Shown here piece by piece: positions 56,215-64,000 of a DNA stretch of 64,000 nt. Numbering within the stretch: position 1 is the stretch's first letter; each line of letters starts with the position of its first letter. Below the pieces are notes generated by a model. That model had not been told where the DNA came from, searched no databases, and was given only the letters and a program-made list of their open reading frames with translations. The DNA is from Thermocrispum agreste DSM 44070 (GTDB lineage Bacteria > Actinomycetota > Actinomycetes > Mycobacteriales > Pseudonocardiaceae): the NCBI RefSeq assembly GCF_000427905.1, contig NZ_KE386603.1, positions 120,303 to 184,302 of the forward strand, in the 5' to 3' direction. Made by a program: the position numbers and the translations under genes.

Positions 56215-57300
56215 CTACGGCAGTGGCGGCACAGCCCGCTCGTCGCCCTTCCGGTCGAAGTCGACCGAGGAGTAGGCGCGCAGCTTGGTCAGCCGGTGGT
56301 AGCCCTCGATCATGCGCACCGTGCCCGACTTCGACCGCATCACGATCGAGTGCGTCGTCGCTCCGCCGGACCGGTAGTGCACGCCACGAAGCAGGTCGCC
56401 GTCGGTGACGCCGGTGGCGCAGAAGAACACGTTCTCGCCGCTGACCAGGTCGTCGGTGGTGAGCACCCGGTCGAGGTCGTGGCCCGCGGCGATCGCCTTC
56501 TCCCGCTCGGCGTCGTCCTTCGGCCACAACCGGCCCTGCAATGCGCCGCCCATGCACTTCATCGCCGCCGCGGCGATGATGCCCTCCGGGGTGCCGCCGA
56601 TCCCTACCAGCATGTCCACACCGGTGGTGGGCCGCGCCGTCGCGATCGCCCCGGCCACGTCGCCGTCGGTGATGAACCGGATCCGAGCGCCCGCCTGGCG
56701 CACCTCCTCCACCAGCTTGGCGTGCCGTGGCCGGTCGAGAATGCACACCGTCACGTCGCTGACGTCGGTGTTCTTGGCTTTCGCCACGCGCCGGATGTTC
56801 TCCGCAACCGGCGCGGTGATGTCGACGACGTCCGCCGCTTCCGGGCCGACGGCCAGCTTCTCCATGTAGAACACCGCGGACGGGTCGAACATCGCGCCGC
56901 GCTCGGCCACCGCCAGCACGGCGAGCGCGTTCGGCATTCCCTTGCTCATCAGGGTGGTGCCGTCGATCGGGTCGACCGCGACGTCGCACTCCGGCCCGTC
57001 GCCGTTGCCGACCAGCTCGCCGTTGTACAGCATCGGGGCCTCGTCCTTCTCGCCTTCGCCGATCACCACCACGCCGCGCATGGACACGGTGCTGATCAGC
57101 TGGCGCATGGCGTCGACCGCCGCTTGGTCCCCGCCTTCCTTGTCACCGCGGCCGACCCAACGGCCGGCCGCCATGGCGGCTGCCTCGGTGACCCGGACCA
57201 GTTCCATGGCCAGGTTGCGGTCCGGGGCCTCGCCCCGACGGGCGCCGGACCGGTCTGCGGTGGGGCTCGAGGTCTGCGGAGCCGGGTCGGTCGCGCTCAT
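56215..57300 (-). CDS. glpX: Fructose-1,6-bisphosphatase class II
   Basis: A 361-residue Li-sensitive-type phosphatase of gluconeogenesis, dephosphorylating fructose 1,6-bisphosphate. Metal-binding acidic residues are in [16 protein letters not shown] (near 77-92) and [12 protein letters not shown] near 105-116; [14 protein letters not shown] near 233-246 is the sugar-phosphate loop. The first 25 residues are a polar extension. ATG 57300 follows GGGAGGACACC. Position equals Rv1099c, where the enzyme is the main FBPase. Confidence 0.95.
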   Translation of the reverse strand: MSATDPAPQTSSPTADRSGARRGEAPDRNLAMELVRVTEAAAMAAGRWVGRGDKEGGDQAAVDAMRQLISTVSMRGVVVIGEGEKDEAPMLYNGELVGNGDGPECDVAVDPIDGTTLMSKGMPNALAVLAVAERGAMFDPSAVFYMEKLAVGPEAADVVDITAPVAENIRRVAKAKNTDVSDVTVCILDRPRHAKLVEEVRQAGARIRFITDGDVAGAIATARPTTGVDMLVGIGGTPEGIIAAAAMKCMGGALQGRLWPKDDAEREKAIAAGHDLDRVLTTDDLVSGENVFFCATGVTDGDLLRGVHYRSGGATTHSIVMRSKSGTVRMIEGYHRLTKLRAYSSVDFDRKGDERAVPPLP

Positions 57301-57369
57301 GGTGTCCTCCCGTCGTGACGCTCGTGGATACTCGCGAATCGCCGAGGTCTGGTCGGCTGTCGTGCGGCG

Positions 57370-57612
57370 TTACTCGCCCTCGCCGGGTTTGTCGGGGTCC
57401 TCGCCGACGGAAGCCAGCTTGTCGTCGATGCGTTTGCGGGCGCCTTCCAGGTGCCGCTCGCACACCCGGGCGAGTTCTTCGCCCTTCTCCCACAGCTCGA
57501 GGGACTCTTCCAGCGACAGGCCACCCGCTTCCAGCTCGCGCACCACCTCGAGGAGCTGGTCGCGAGCCTGCTCGTAGCCGAGCGCGGAATAGCCGTTGGA
57601 TTCGCCGCTCAT
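57370..57612 (-). CDS. xseB: Exodeoxyribonuclease VII small subunit
   Basis: An 80-residue helical subunit. [20 protein letters not shown] followed by [20 protein letters not shown] is the full XseB signature (coiled hairpin that wraps around XseA). It has an acidic C-tail. The ATG overlaps the xseA stop by 4 bp, so translation is coupled and stoichiometry favours the small subunit as expected for this enzyme. Confidence 0.95.
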   Translation of the reverse strand: MSGESNGYSALGYEQARDQLLEVVRELEAGGLSLEESLELWEKGEELARVCERHLEGARKRIDDKLASVGEDPDKPGEGE

Positions 57613-58901
57613 GGTTCGATCCTGGCAGACGATTCGCTGTCACCGGTATCGGGCGTGACGGTGTCGACAACCGCGTGGACCGCGCCGTCGGCCAGCCGCA
57701 CGCGCAGTTCGGCGCCGACGGCGGCATCCTCCACCGAGCGCAGCACGGTCAGCGATCCGTCCGGCCGGCGCACCTGCACCACGGCGTAACCACGCGCCAT
57801 CGTCGCCGCCGGTCCCAGCGCCGCGAGCCGGCCGCGTGCGGTGGCCAGCTTCGCCTGTTCGGCGGACAGCGCGGTCAGCACGGCACGGCGGACGCGCTCC
57901 CGGGCCAGCCGTATCTCGTCGGCGCGGCGATCCAGCGGGCCGTACGGATCGGCCAGCACCGGGCGGCTGCGGATCTGCGCAAGCCACTCGCACTGGGTCT
58001 CCACCCAGCCGCGGAGGGCGCGGCGGCACCGCTGACGCAGTTCGGCGACGCGCTCCGCCTCCACCGCGACGTCCGGCACGATGCGCTTGCCCGCATCGGT
58101 CGGCGTCGAGCAGCGCACGTCGGCAACCAGGTCGAGCAACGGGGAATCCGGCTCGTGGCCGATGGCCGACACGACCGGCTTGCGGGTGCGCGCCACCTCG
58201 CGGCACAGGCGTTCGTCGGAGAACGGCAGCAGATCCTCCACGCTGCCGCCGCCACGAGCGATGACGATGACGTCGACATCGGGGTCGGCGTCCAATTCCT
58301 GCAAGGCACGGACGATCTGCGGGACGGCCATGGGCCCTTGGACCGCGGTGTTGTAGACGGTGAACCGGACCGCAGGCCAGCGGGCGTGTGCGTTCGCCAG
58401 CACGTCCCGTTCCGCGGCGGACGCCCGGCCGGTGATGAGCCCGACGCCTTTGGGCAGGAACGGCAGCGGGCGCTTGCGTTCGGGGGCGAACAGGCCCTCG
58501 GCGGCCAGCAGCCGGCGCAGCCGCTCGATGCGGGCCAGCAGTTCGCCGATGCCGACCGTGCGGATCTCGGTCGCCCGCATGCTGATGGTGCCCCGGTTGA
58601 CGAAGAAGTTGGGGCGCGCCTGCACCACGATGCGCGCGCCGTCCCGCAGCGGCGGCTGCACCTCGTCGAGCAGCCCGACCGGGCAGGTCACCGTCAGCGA
58701 GACGTCCGCGGCCGGGTCACGCAGGGTCAGGAACGCGGTCCTGGTGCCCGGCCGCGCGGTGATCTGAGTGATCTGGCCTTCCATCCACACGTGCCCGAGC
58801 CGGTGGATCCAGTCGGCGATCTTGCGCGCGACGGTGCGTACCGGCCACGGCCGGTCCGGCGTCGGGCGCTCGCGATCCACCTGCGCGGGCTCGGCCGTCA
58901 C
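57609..58901 (-). CDS. xseA: Exodeoxyribonuclease VII large subunit
   Basis: A 430-residue nuclease subunit degrading single-stranded DNA from both ends. An N-terminal OB-fold (about 22-120, [22 protein letters not shown]) is followed by the catalytic domain with [20 protein letters not shown] near 211-230 and [21 protein letters not shown] near 242-262. The C-terminal helical region binds XseB. Its start overlaps the stop of the preceding gene by 4 bp, making a three-gene operon with the Rv1109c-like gene first. Confidence 0.95.
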   Translation of the reverse strand: MTAEPAQVDRERPTPDRPWPVRTVARKIADWIHRLGHVWMEGQITQITARPGTRTAFLTLRDPAADVSLTVTCPVGLLDEVQPPLRDGARIVVQARPNFFVNRGTISMRATEIRTVGIGELLARIERLRRLLAAEGLFAPERKRPLPFLPKGVGLITGRASAAERDVLANAHARWPAVRFTVYNTAVQGPMAVPQIVRALQELDADPDVDVIVIARGGGSVEDLLPFSDERLCREVARTRKPVVSAIGHEPDSPLLDLVADVRCSTPTDAGKRIVPDVAVEAERVAELRQRCRRALRGWVETQCEWLAQIRSRPVLADPYGPLDRRADEIRLARERVRRAVLTALSAEQAKLATARGRLAALGPAATMARGYAVVQVRRPDGSLTVLRSVEDAAVGAELRVRLADGAVHAVVDTVTPDTGDSESSARIEP

Positions 58902-59563
58902 GGCGCGGAGTCACCTCCGGTCAACCGTTCGATCCGCCGCTGCAGCATCCCGGCGTAGGACGGCCGGTTCGAGCTGGCCTTTTCGTAGGCCAGCAGTTCG
59001 GACAGCTGCGTGACGTCGAACGTGCGCAACCTGGCGCGCAGCTGCGCCAGGGACAGCTGGTCGTAGTTCGGCAGCCAGCTCGGCGCCCGCGGGCCGTCGC
59101 CCTGCTCCGGGTCGTCGTTCGGGTCGGCGTCGCGGGCGGCCACCTCGCGCGCTTCCGCCTCCCACGGAGACTCCTCGCTGTCCTCGACGGCCGTCCGCTC
59201 GCTTGCGGCCGCGCGGTCGAACAGGCTGGTGCGGGCGCTGGCCGCGGAGCCGGAGCCATTGCGCTCCGCCCGCGGCGCCGGGACGGAGACCACGCTCGCG
59301 AATTCCTCGGCGGTCTCCTCCAGGTCCTCGTCGAACGTCGCCCAGCTCGGGGTTTCCTCCACCGGCCGGAGCGCGGACAGCGCCTCGTCGCCCTTCAACG
59401 CCAGCTCGGTGATGTGCTGCTGGACGCGCATGGACGTCTGCAGCACGTGGCTGACCACGGTGATCGGCAAGCCGATCAGCTGACGGGGCAGATCCTTGGC
59501 GCGCTCGCGGGCGGTGACGAACAACCCGGCCGCGACCCGTACCGGCAGGGGAAGTGGCTTCAT
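58898..59563 (-). CDS. Rv1109c-like lipid droplet-associated protein
   Basis: A 221-residue protein. The N-terminus [20 protein letters not shown] is followed by [31 protein letters not shown], an amphipathic and hydrophobic pair of helices (about 8-65) typical of the actinobacterial family annotated as lipid droplet-associated. The middle (70-165) is acidic and disordered. The C-terminus [20 protein letters not shown] and [25 protein letters not shown] (170-215) is a SAP-like helical module. It lies first in the xse operon as in mycobacteria. ATG 59563 is preferred over longer frames lacking conserved sequence. Confidence 0.85.
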   Translation of the reverse strand: MKPLPLPVRVAAGLFVTARERAKDLPRQLIGLPITVVSHVLQTSMRVQQHITELALKGDEALSALRPVEETPSWATFDEDLEETAEEFASVVSVPAPRAERNGSGSAASARTSLFDRAAASERTAVEDSEESPWEAEAREVAARDADPNDDPEQGDGPRAPSWLPNYDQLSLAQLRARLRTFDVTQLSELLAYEKASSNRPSYAGMLQRRIERLTGGDSAP

Positions 59564-59785
59564 GCGCCCAGTCTCTCTCACCTGAGTGGCGGACCCAACC
59601 CTGAGGTGACGGAACTGTGGATGAGTCCACCCCTGTGGAGAACTGCCCCGCCCCAAGCCGGCGGAGGGCCGACACCGCACCGCTGGTCATGCGCATGGAG
59701 CAGTGCGGGCTGTGGCCGGGCGCGATGCCCTGGCCACGCGATGACGAAGGACGAAGGTGTCCGTGGCGGGCTCGTGGCCGCCAGG

Positions 59786-59874
59786 GGTGCCACGGCTCAC
59801 CTGCGGAGGCTTCCTCGGTCCGGTTGCACGTGGACAGCACCATGACGGTGCCACGGCTCACCTGCGGAAGCTTC
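59786..59874. repeat. 28-bp direct repeat, 61-bp period, upstream of ispH
   Basis: Copies at 59786-59813 and 59847-59874 share 27 of 28 bases (GTGCCACGGCTCACCTGCGG core) around a 33-bp spacer. They lie 31 bp before the ispH start, within the 341-bp divergent spacer 59564-59904, which otherwise holds promoters and no gene. Confidence 0.88.
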
Positions 59875-59904
59875 ACCCGGGTGGATGCCCGTAGGGTAGG
59901 GGGC

Positions 59905-60867
59905 ATGAGTATGGGCAAGCGGGTGTTGCTGGCCAAGCCGCGCGGCTACTGCGCGGGGGTCGACCGGGCGGTCGTCACCGTGGAGAAGGCCCTGGAGAAG
60001 TACGGGCCGCCGGTGTACGTCCGCAAGGAGATCGTGCACAACCGGCACGTCGTCGACACCCTCCGCAAGCGCGGCGTCATCTTCGTCGAGGAGCTGTCCG
60101 AGGTCCCGGAAGGGGCGCTCGTGGTGTTCTCCGCGCACGGTGTCTCGCCTGCCGTGCGCGCCGAGGCGGCCGCCCGCAACCTCCGTACCATCGACGCCAC
60201 CTGCCCGCTTGTCACCAAGGTGCACAAAGAGGTCAACCGCTTCGACCGCGAGGACTACGACATCCTGCTGATCGGCCACGAGGGCCACGAGGAGGTCGAG
60301 GGCACCGCGGGGGAGGCGCCGCACCGGGTCCAGCTGGTCGACACCGCCGACGACGTCGACAAGGTCACCGTGCGCAACCCGGAGAAGGTGGTGTGGCTGT
60401 CCCAGACAACGCTGTCGGTGGACGAGACGATGGAGCGGGTCGAACAGCTGCGCAAGCGCTTCCCCAAGCTGGCGGACCCGCCGTCGGACGACATCTGCTA
60501 CGCCACGTCGAACCGGCAGACCGCGGTCAAGGCCATGGCCCCCGAGTGCGACCTGGTGCTGGTCGTCGGATCGAAGAACTCGTCGAACTCCAACCGCCTG
60601 GTGGAGGTCGCGCTGCAGGCCGGGGCCAAGGACGCGTATCTGATCGACTACGCCGACGAGGTCGACGAGAAGTGGCTGGACGGCGTCGAGACGATCGGCG
60701 TGACCAGTGGCGCGTCCGTTCCGGACGTGCTGGTGCTGGAGCTGCTGGACTGGCTGTCCGAGCGCGGCTGGCGCGACGTCGAGGAGATCACCACCGCCAG
60801 CGAGAAGATCTCGTTCGCACTGCCCAGGGAGCTGCGCGACGCCAAGCAGCGGTCGCAGGTGCGCTGA
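59905..60867 (+). CDS. ispH: 4-hydroxy-3-methylbut-2-enyl diphosphate reductase
   Basis: A 320-residue iron-sulfur enzyme catalysing the last step of the MEP pathway, forming IPP and DMAPP. The three cluster cysteines are Cys16 (GYCAGVDRA), Cys100 (DATCPLVTK) and Cys198 ([11 protein letters not shown]). [14 protein letters not shown] and [10 protein letters not shown] substrate motifs are intact. ATG 59905 lies 7 bp after TAGGGT; ATG 59911 is an alternative. It corresponds to lytB2 (Rv1110). It feeds the cis-prenyl synthase product line encoded at 43862. Confidence 0.95.
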   Translation: MSMGKRVLLAKPRGYCAGVDRAVVTVEKALEKYGPPVYVRKEIVHNRHVVDTLRKRGVIFVEELSEVPEGALVVFSAHGVSPAVRAEAAARNLRTIDATCPLVTKVHKEVNRFDREDYDILLIGHEGHEEVEGTAGEAPHRVQLVDTADDVDKVTVRNPEKVVWLSQTTLSVDETMERVEQLRKRFPKLADPPSDDICYATSNRQTAVKAMAPECDLVLVVGSKNSSNSNRLVEVALQAGAKDAYLIDYADEVDEKWLDGVETIGVTSGASVPDVLVLELLDWLSERGWRDVEEITTASEKISFALPRELRDAKQRSQVR

Positions 60868-60962
60868 CCGCGTGGTCCCGTCAGCGGCCGGAGCCCGCGT
60901 GCCGGCTCGAGGACCCCGTCCGGTAGCCGGATGGTGCAGCCGAACCGGTGCGGCACGTCAGT

Positions 60963-61364
60963 TCACCGCGCCGTGCGCCGCAGCCAGTACAGCCCGAGCA
61001 GCGGCAGGACCACCGGAATGAACAGGTAGCCCTGGCCGAACACCGACCAGACCGTGGCGTCGGGGAACCATTCCGGGCGCAGCAGGCTGAGCGCGCCGAT
61101 GCTCAGCACACCGGCGAGCTCGACGCTGCACGCGGCGAAGGCGATGCGGCGGGACACGGCGTTCCCCTTGGCCAAACACACCGTGGCCAGCACGTACACC
61201 AGCGCGGCGAACGCGGACAGCAGGTAGGCCAGCGGTGCCTGCTCGAACCTGGTGGCGATCTGCACCCCGGACCGCGCCGTGGCGGCGATCGCGAAGATCG
61301 CGTACACGGCGACCAGCAGCCGTCCGGGGCCGGAACGGGTGGTGGTGGCCAGATCGTCAGCCAT
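60963..61364 (-). CDS. Small four-helix membrane protein
   Basis: A 133-residue protein with four hydrophobic helices (about 15-35, 44-64, 74-92, 105-126) and a short polar N-terminus. VAVYAIFAIAATARSGVQI is a conserved-looking first helix seen in actinobacterial hypothetical membrane proteins. Its start overlaps the stop of the next gene upstream by 8 bp, so the two form an operon. Function unknown; convergent with ispH. Confidence 0.75.
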   Translation of the reverse strand: MADDLATTTRSGPGRLLVAVYAIFAIAATARSGVQIATRFEQAPLAYLLSAFAALVYVLATVCLAKGNAVSRRIAFAACSVELAGVLSIGALSLLRPEWFPDATVWSVFGQGYLFIPVVLPLLGLYWLRRTAR

Positions 61365-61722
61365 GGGCAGCGTCCCAGATCTGATTCAGCCGCACGATGA
61401 GTACGGGGATCACCAGCAGCCCCACGATCAGCACCGTGTTGCCCCAGCGGCTGGTCTCGTTGCGCGCCCACAGCACGGCCAGCGGCAGCACGGCCGCGGC
61501 ACCCAGCAGATAGCCGACGAACGTCGCGGTGTCCACGTCCCGTTCCGTCGACGCCACCAGCACGATGCTCCAGACCAGCAGCACCAACAGGCCGAGCTCG
61601 ATCAACCCGAACAGGCTGAACAGCACACCGCCCGGCCGCCGCCCGCGCACCAGCGGGATCAGCAGCAGCGCAGCGGTCACCAGCGAGGCCCCGATCAGCG
61701 CCTCGGGCAGAACGTCAGGCAT
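61357..61722 (-). CDS. Small four-helix membrane protein
   Basis: A 121-residue protein with four hydrophobic helices (about 8-24, 33-58, 68-85, 95-112). ATG 61722 lies 12 bp after the stop of the DUF6542 gene on the same strand. It resembles its downstream partner in size and topology but the sequences are not obviously homologous; they may form a heteromeric membrane complex. No family recognised. Confidence 0.75.
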   Translation of the reverse strand: MPDVLPEALIGASLVTAALLLIPLVRGRRPGGVLFSLFGLIELGLLVLLVWSIVLVASTERDVDTATFVGYLLGAAAVLPLAVLWARNETSRWGNTVLIVGLLVIPVLIVRLNQIWDAAHG

Positions 61723-61734
61723 TGCGCAGCTCCG

Positions 61735-62811
61735 TCAGCCGGACTCGTCGGGATCCCACCGTCGGCTCCGCGGCGGAGGCGGTTGCCGACGCGGGCGAGG
61801 TGGTTCCGGACCTTCGCCACGCGGTGGCGGTTTGCGCGCCGGGCCACCCGCCGACGGGGGTGGCACCCGACGACGCGGCGGCACACCCGATGGCCCGCCC
61901 TCCGCCTCCCACGGCCTGGTCGGGGGCGGAGTGCGCCTGCCACGCACCGGGGGCCTGCCCACCGGGGCGGCCCGATCCGGACGCGGGTGCGGCCCGCTGT
62001 CCTGCATGCGCCGGGCAGGCGGCTCCCGCCGCGGGTGCGGGCCGGAATCGCGCAGGCCAGCGTCACGGCCACGGTTCGGCGCTGCCGGCTCGCGGCGGCG
62101 CGGGTCCGCGGGCCGTGCTGGCGGGGTGCTCCGCTCGCGGCTACCGGGCCTGCCTGTCACACCGGCAGCGCCGCGCGCCGCGTCGTCACCCCGGCCGGGA
62201 CGACGGTCGTCGGCAGACGGGCGGCGCTCGTCCGCCGAGGAACGAGCGCGAGCGGAACGGGGCCGCGGTTCGTCCTCGTCGTCGGCATCGGCCGAGCCAC
62301 GCTTGCCGTCCGGATCGGCCTTGCCGGAGCCGCGCTCGCGCCGCTGGGGGTCGCGCTCGCGCAGCAACCGGAAGATGCCGATCAGCAGCGTCGCCCCGCT
62401 GGTCAGCGCCATGGCCGGGAACGTGTTGATGACCGGGACGCCGTAGTCGAACAGGAGCTCCTTCATGCCCAGCTTCTCGGGCATGCCGTTGGTGGCGATC
62501 TCGCCACCGAGCAGCACGAGGGTCAGTACCAACGGCGGCTGCACGATCGGGCCGAACAGGTTGCGGCGGCGCACCCAGCACACCGCGGCAACACAGCCGA
62601 CGAAGTAGGCCGCCTGCGTGATCAGCGTCGGCGGTTTGTCGCTCAACTGCCCGTCGGCCGCCACCCCGAGCGCGGTGACGCCGATCGCCAGCAGGATGGC
62701 GCTCCACCACGGCAGACCGCGGGACTGACCCAGGATCGGACGCTCGTCCCACGACGCCACGTCGGCGTCGCTCGGCGCGCGTTCGTCCTCGCGTTCGGTC
62801 CTGGTAGGCAC
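61735..62811 (-). CDS. DUF6542-type membrane protein with long Pro/Arg-rich tail
   Basis: A 358-residue protein. A short acidic N-terminus precedes four hydrophobic helices (about 33-52, 60-78, 86-106, 127-148), the DUF6542 region. The remaining 200 residues are a highly basic, Pro/Arg-rich disordered tail that probably lies in the cytoplasm. Start GTG 62811 has no ribosome-binding site but gives MPTRTEREDERAPS, a natural N-terminus; upstream frame is Arg-rich shadow. Position is comparable to Rv1111c. Function unknown. Confidence 0.75.
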   Translation of the reverse strand: MPTRTEREDERAPSDADVASWDERPILGQSRGLPWWSAILLAIGVTALGVAADGQLSDKPPTLITQAAYFVGCVAAVCWVRRRNLFGPIVQPPLVLTLVLLGGEIATNGMPEKLGMKELLFDYGVPVINTFPAMALTSGATLLIGIFRLLRERDPQRRERGSGKADPDGKRGSADADDEDEPRPRSARARSSADERRPSADDRRPGRGDDAARGAAGVTGRPGSRERSTPPARPADPRRREPAAPNRGRDAGLRDSGPHPRREPPARRMQDSGPHPRPDRAAPVGRPPVRGRRTPPPTRPWEAEGGPSGVPPRRRVPPPSAGGPARKPPPRGEGPEPPRPRRQPPPPRSRRWDPDESG

Positions 62812-62852
62812 TCGCCAACGGTAGCGTGAACGCGTTACGCGTTCGTGAAGAC

Positions 62853-63770
62853 CTAGGCCGACAACGGCTCCCCGTCGTCTCTTCGCACATCGGACAGAGC
62901 GGTCGTGGAACCGGAGGCCTCGCTGAGCGGCTGCACGGTGCGCCGGAACGCCTCCAGCGCGTCCAGTTCCCGCCGCCGCGCGGACAGGAATCGCTGCAGG
63001 TGGGTGCTGGAAAGGTTCACCGCCTCGATGGCGTTGCCCGCGGCGCGATGCGCCCCGGACGCCGCGGCCCGGACCCGCTCGACGTCGTCGGCGAGTGCTC
63101 GCTCGGTGCTGGCGAACAGGGCGGCCGAAGCCAGCACGGCGAACCCGGTCGGCCCGCACATGAACACCCGCCGGTTCAGCAGCCAGCGGAGCAGTTCCGG
63201 TTCGGTGTCCATGGCCGCGACCACCGCCGCGTCGGACGGGACGAACATGATCGTGCCGTAGATGGCGTCCGCGTAGCGCTCGTAGCCGCGGCTGGACAAC
63301 TCGGCGGCGCGGGCCCGCAGGTTGCGCACGTGCACCCGCAGCGCCTCGGCCCGTTCCGCCTCGTCGTCGGTCTCCACCGCTTCGGCCCAGCAGGCCATGC
63401 TGGCTTTCGCGTCGACCGGGACGCTGCGGCCGCCGCCGACGTGCAGCAGCATGTCCGGCTTGACGGCGCCGCCGCCGGCCACGTCCGCCTGCAGCGTGTA
63501 GTGCAGCCCTTCCCGGAGGCCGAGCGCCTTCGCCGTTTCCACCAGGACTCGCTCACCGAGCTCGCCACGGCCGTGGATGGAGGCGAACGCCACTTCGTAC
63601 CGGCGCAGTGCGGTCTGCTGCTCGTCCACCCGCCTGCGCTCGTTGGCCAGCTCGCGCGCTGCCTCGTCCGCCCTGCGCTGACTGTCGGTGTAGAGCCGCC
63701 ACAGCATGACCATGCCGATAGCCAGCGCCACGGCGATGGCCACCGCGGCCGTTGTGAGCACTGTCGCCAT
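62853..63770 (-). CDS. rmuC: RmuC family DNA recombination protein
   Basis: A 305-residue protein. One N-terminal membrane helix (about 3-26) is followed by a coiled coil (29-60) and the RmuC nuclease-like fold (70-260), with GELGERVLVETAKALGL near 69-85, VKPDMLLHV and PVDAKASMACW near 103-127, and YGTIMFVPSDAAV near 170-182, matching the family's catalytic-core motifs. RmuC limits inversion at short repeats in E. coli. ATG 63770 is used; a TTG at 63800 would add ten residues. It is short compared with E. coli RmuC (475), as usual in actinobacteria. Confidence 0.88.
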   Translation of the reverse strand: MATVLTTAAVAIAVALAIGMVMLWRLYTDSQRRADEAARELANERRRVDEQQTALRRYEVAFASIHGRGELGERVLVETAKALGLREGLHYTLQADVAGGGAVKPDMLLHVGGGRSVPVDAKASMACWAEAVETDDEAERAEALRVHVRNLRARAAELSSRGYERYADAIYGTIMFVPSDAAVVAAMDTEPELLRWLLNRRVFMCGPTGFAVLASAALFASTERALADDVERVRAAASGAHRAAGNAIEAVNLSSTHLQRFLSARRRELDALEAFRRTVQPLSEASGSTTALSDVRRDDGEPLSA

Positions 63771-63915
63771 GGACGCAACTTTGGCAGAGATCACCGACAA
63801 ATCACCGGCGACACCGCCGCCTGCCCCTACCCCCGGACGGGTGGCGCGACGAGCTCACCGAGCGCGCGGCGAGTCTGCGCAACGGCGTCGGCGTTCGAAC
63901 ATAGAGTCGGTCGGC

Positions 63916-64000
63916 GTGAGGCTGCTGCACACGTCGGACTGGCATCTGGGACGGACATTTCACGGCGCCGATCTGCTTGCCGATCAACAGGCCGTGTTGG
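63916..64000 (+). CDS. sbcD: Exonuclease SbcCD subunit D, 5' fragment
   Basis: The first 28 codons of a gene that leaves the window: VRLLHTSDWHLGRTFHGADL and onward. TSDWHLGR is the first metallophosphoesterase motif (Asp and His metal ligands) of SbcD/Mre11, which processes hairpins and palindromes in DNA with SbcC. GTG 63916 follows TAGAGT by 8 bp with no ribosome-binding site, again suggesting a leaderless message. It is divergent from rmuC. Confidence 0.85.
   Translation, partial: MRLLHTSDWHLGRTFHGADLLADQQAVL

Overview
The window is high-GC actinomycete DNA. Mycothiol S-conjugate amidase (mca), Ku, the LigB-type ATP-dependent ligase, GuaB1, a short-chain Z-prenyl synthase and a PIN-PhoH protein are all actinobacterial hallmarks. 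From memory, the backbone follows the Mycobacterium tuberculosis order Rv1074c to Rv1111c: thiolase, cbs, pra-like, metB, greA, DUF4307, mca, thioredoxin-fold protein, hemolysin III, prenyl synthase, phoH2, fum, glpX, xseB, xseA, Rv1109c-like, ispH. The absence of obvious mycolate genes and the many added genes suggest Pseudonocardiales (a Saccharopolyspora/Amycolatopsis/Saccharomonospora-like genome), but the species cannot be named from the sequence.

Layout. 0-10 kb: S10 peptidase, family 5 uracil-DNA glycosylase, type II NADH dehydrogenase, EthA-like Baeyer-Villiger monooxygenase, an unusual short-arm tRNA with anticodon UAA, cspA, ku, an LLM oxidoreductase overlapping a GNAT antisense, and a pirin. 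10.5-14.7 kb: a tight cluster (CMD-family protein, SDR, FAD amine-oxidase/phytoene-desaturase-like enzyme, minimal histidine kinase, receiver-only regulator) behind two nested palindromes. 14.8-18.9 kb: a 1362-residue soluble poly-HAMP hybrid histidine kinase. 19-28 kb: amidase, DivIVA-like coiled-coil protein, AcrA1-like two-domain reductase, BI-1 membrane protein, thiolase, secreted 5'-nucleotidase. 28.4-35.7 kb: sulfur and threonine amino-acid metabolism (cbs, metB, ilvA) interleaved with small membrane proteins. 35.7-46.4 kb: greA, mca operon, SPATA20-like protein, a 20-bp-unit minisatellite, trhA, Z-prenyl synthase, phoH2. 46.5-52.5 kb: guaB1, ligB, fumC, ferredoxin-NADP reductase. 52.5-56 kb: three secreted S1 serine proteases in tandem plus the decayed end of a fourth; the three intact ones share an identical promoter architecture. 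56-64 kb: glpX, xseB-xseA operon, Rv1109c-like, ispH, membrane proteins, rmuC and the start of sbcD.

The strongest unexpected signals are: (i) an 18-bp box at fixed distance from a TACCTT hexamer in front of each of three paralogous secreted proteases; (ii) a series of unrelated 25-63 bp local tandem duplications, mostly hugging stop codons, one of which (61 bp) frameshifts an acetyltransferase; (iii) a type I tRNA with a leucine UAA anticodon; (iv) a two-component pair lacking both sensor and output domains next to a fungal group III-like poly-HAMP kinase; (v) a structured phoH2 leader with a short upstream ORF; (vi) a 20-bp-unit degenerate repeat block in front of a ribbon-helix-helix-like gene. 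All statements about family identity rest on motifs read by eye; no database search was run.
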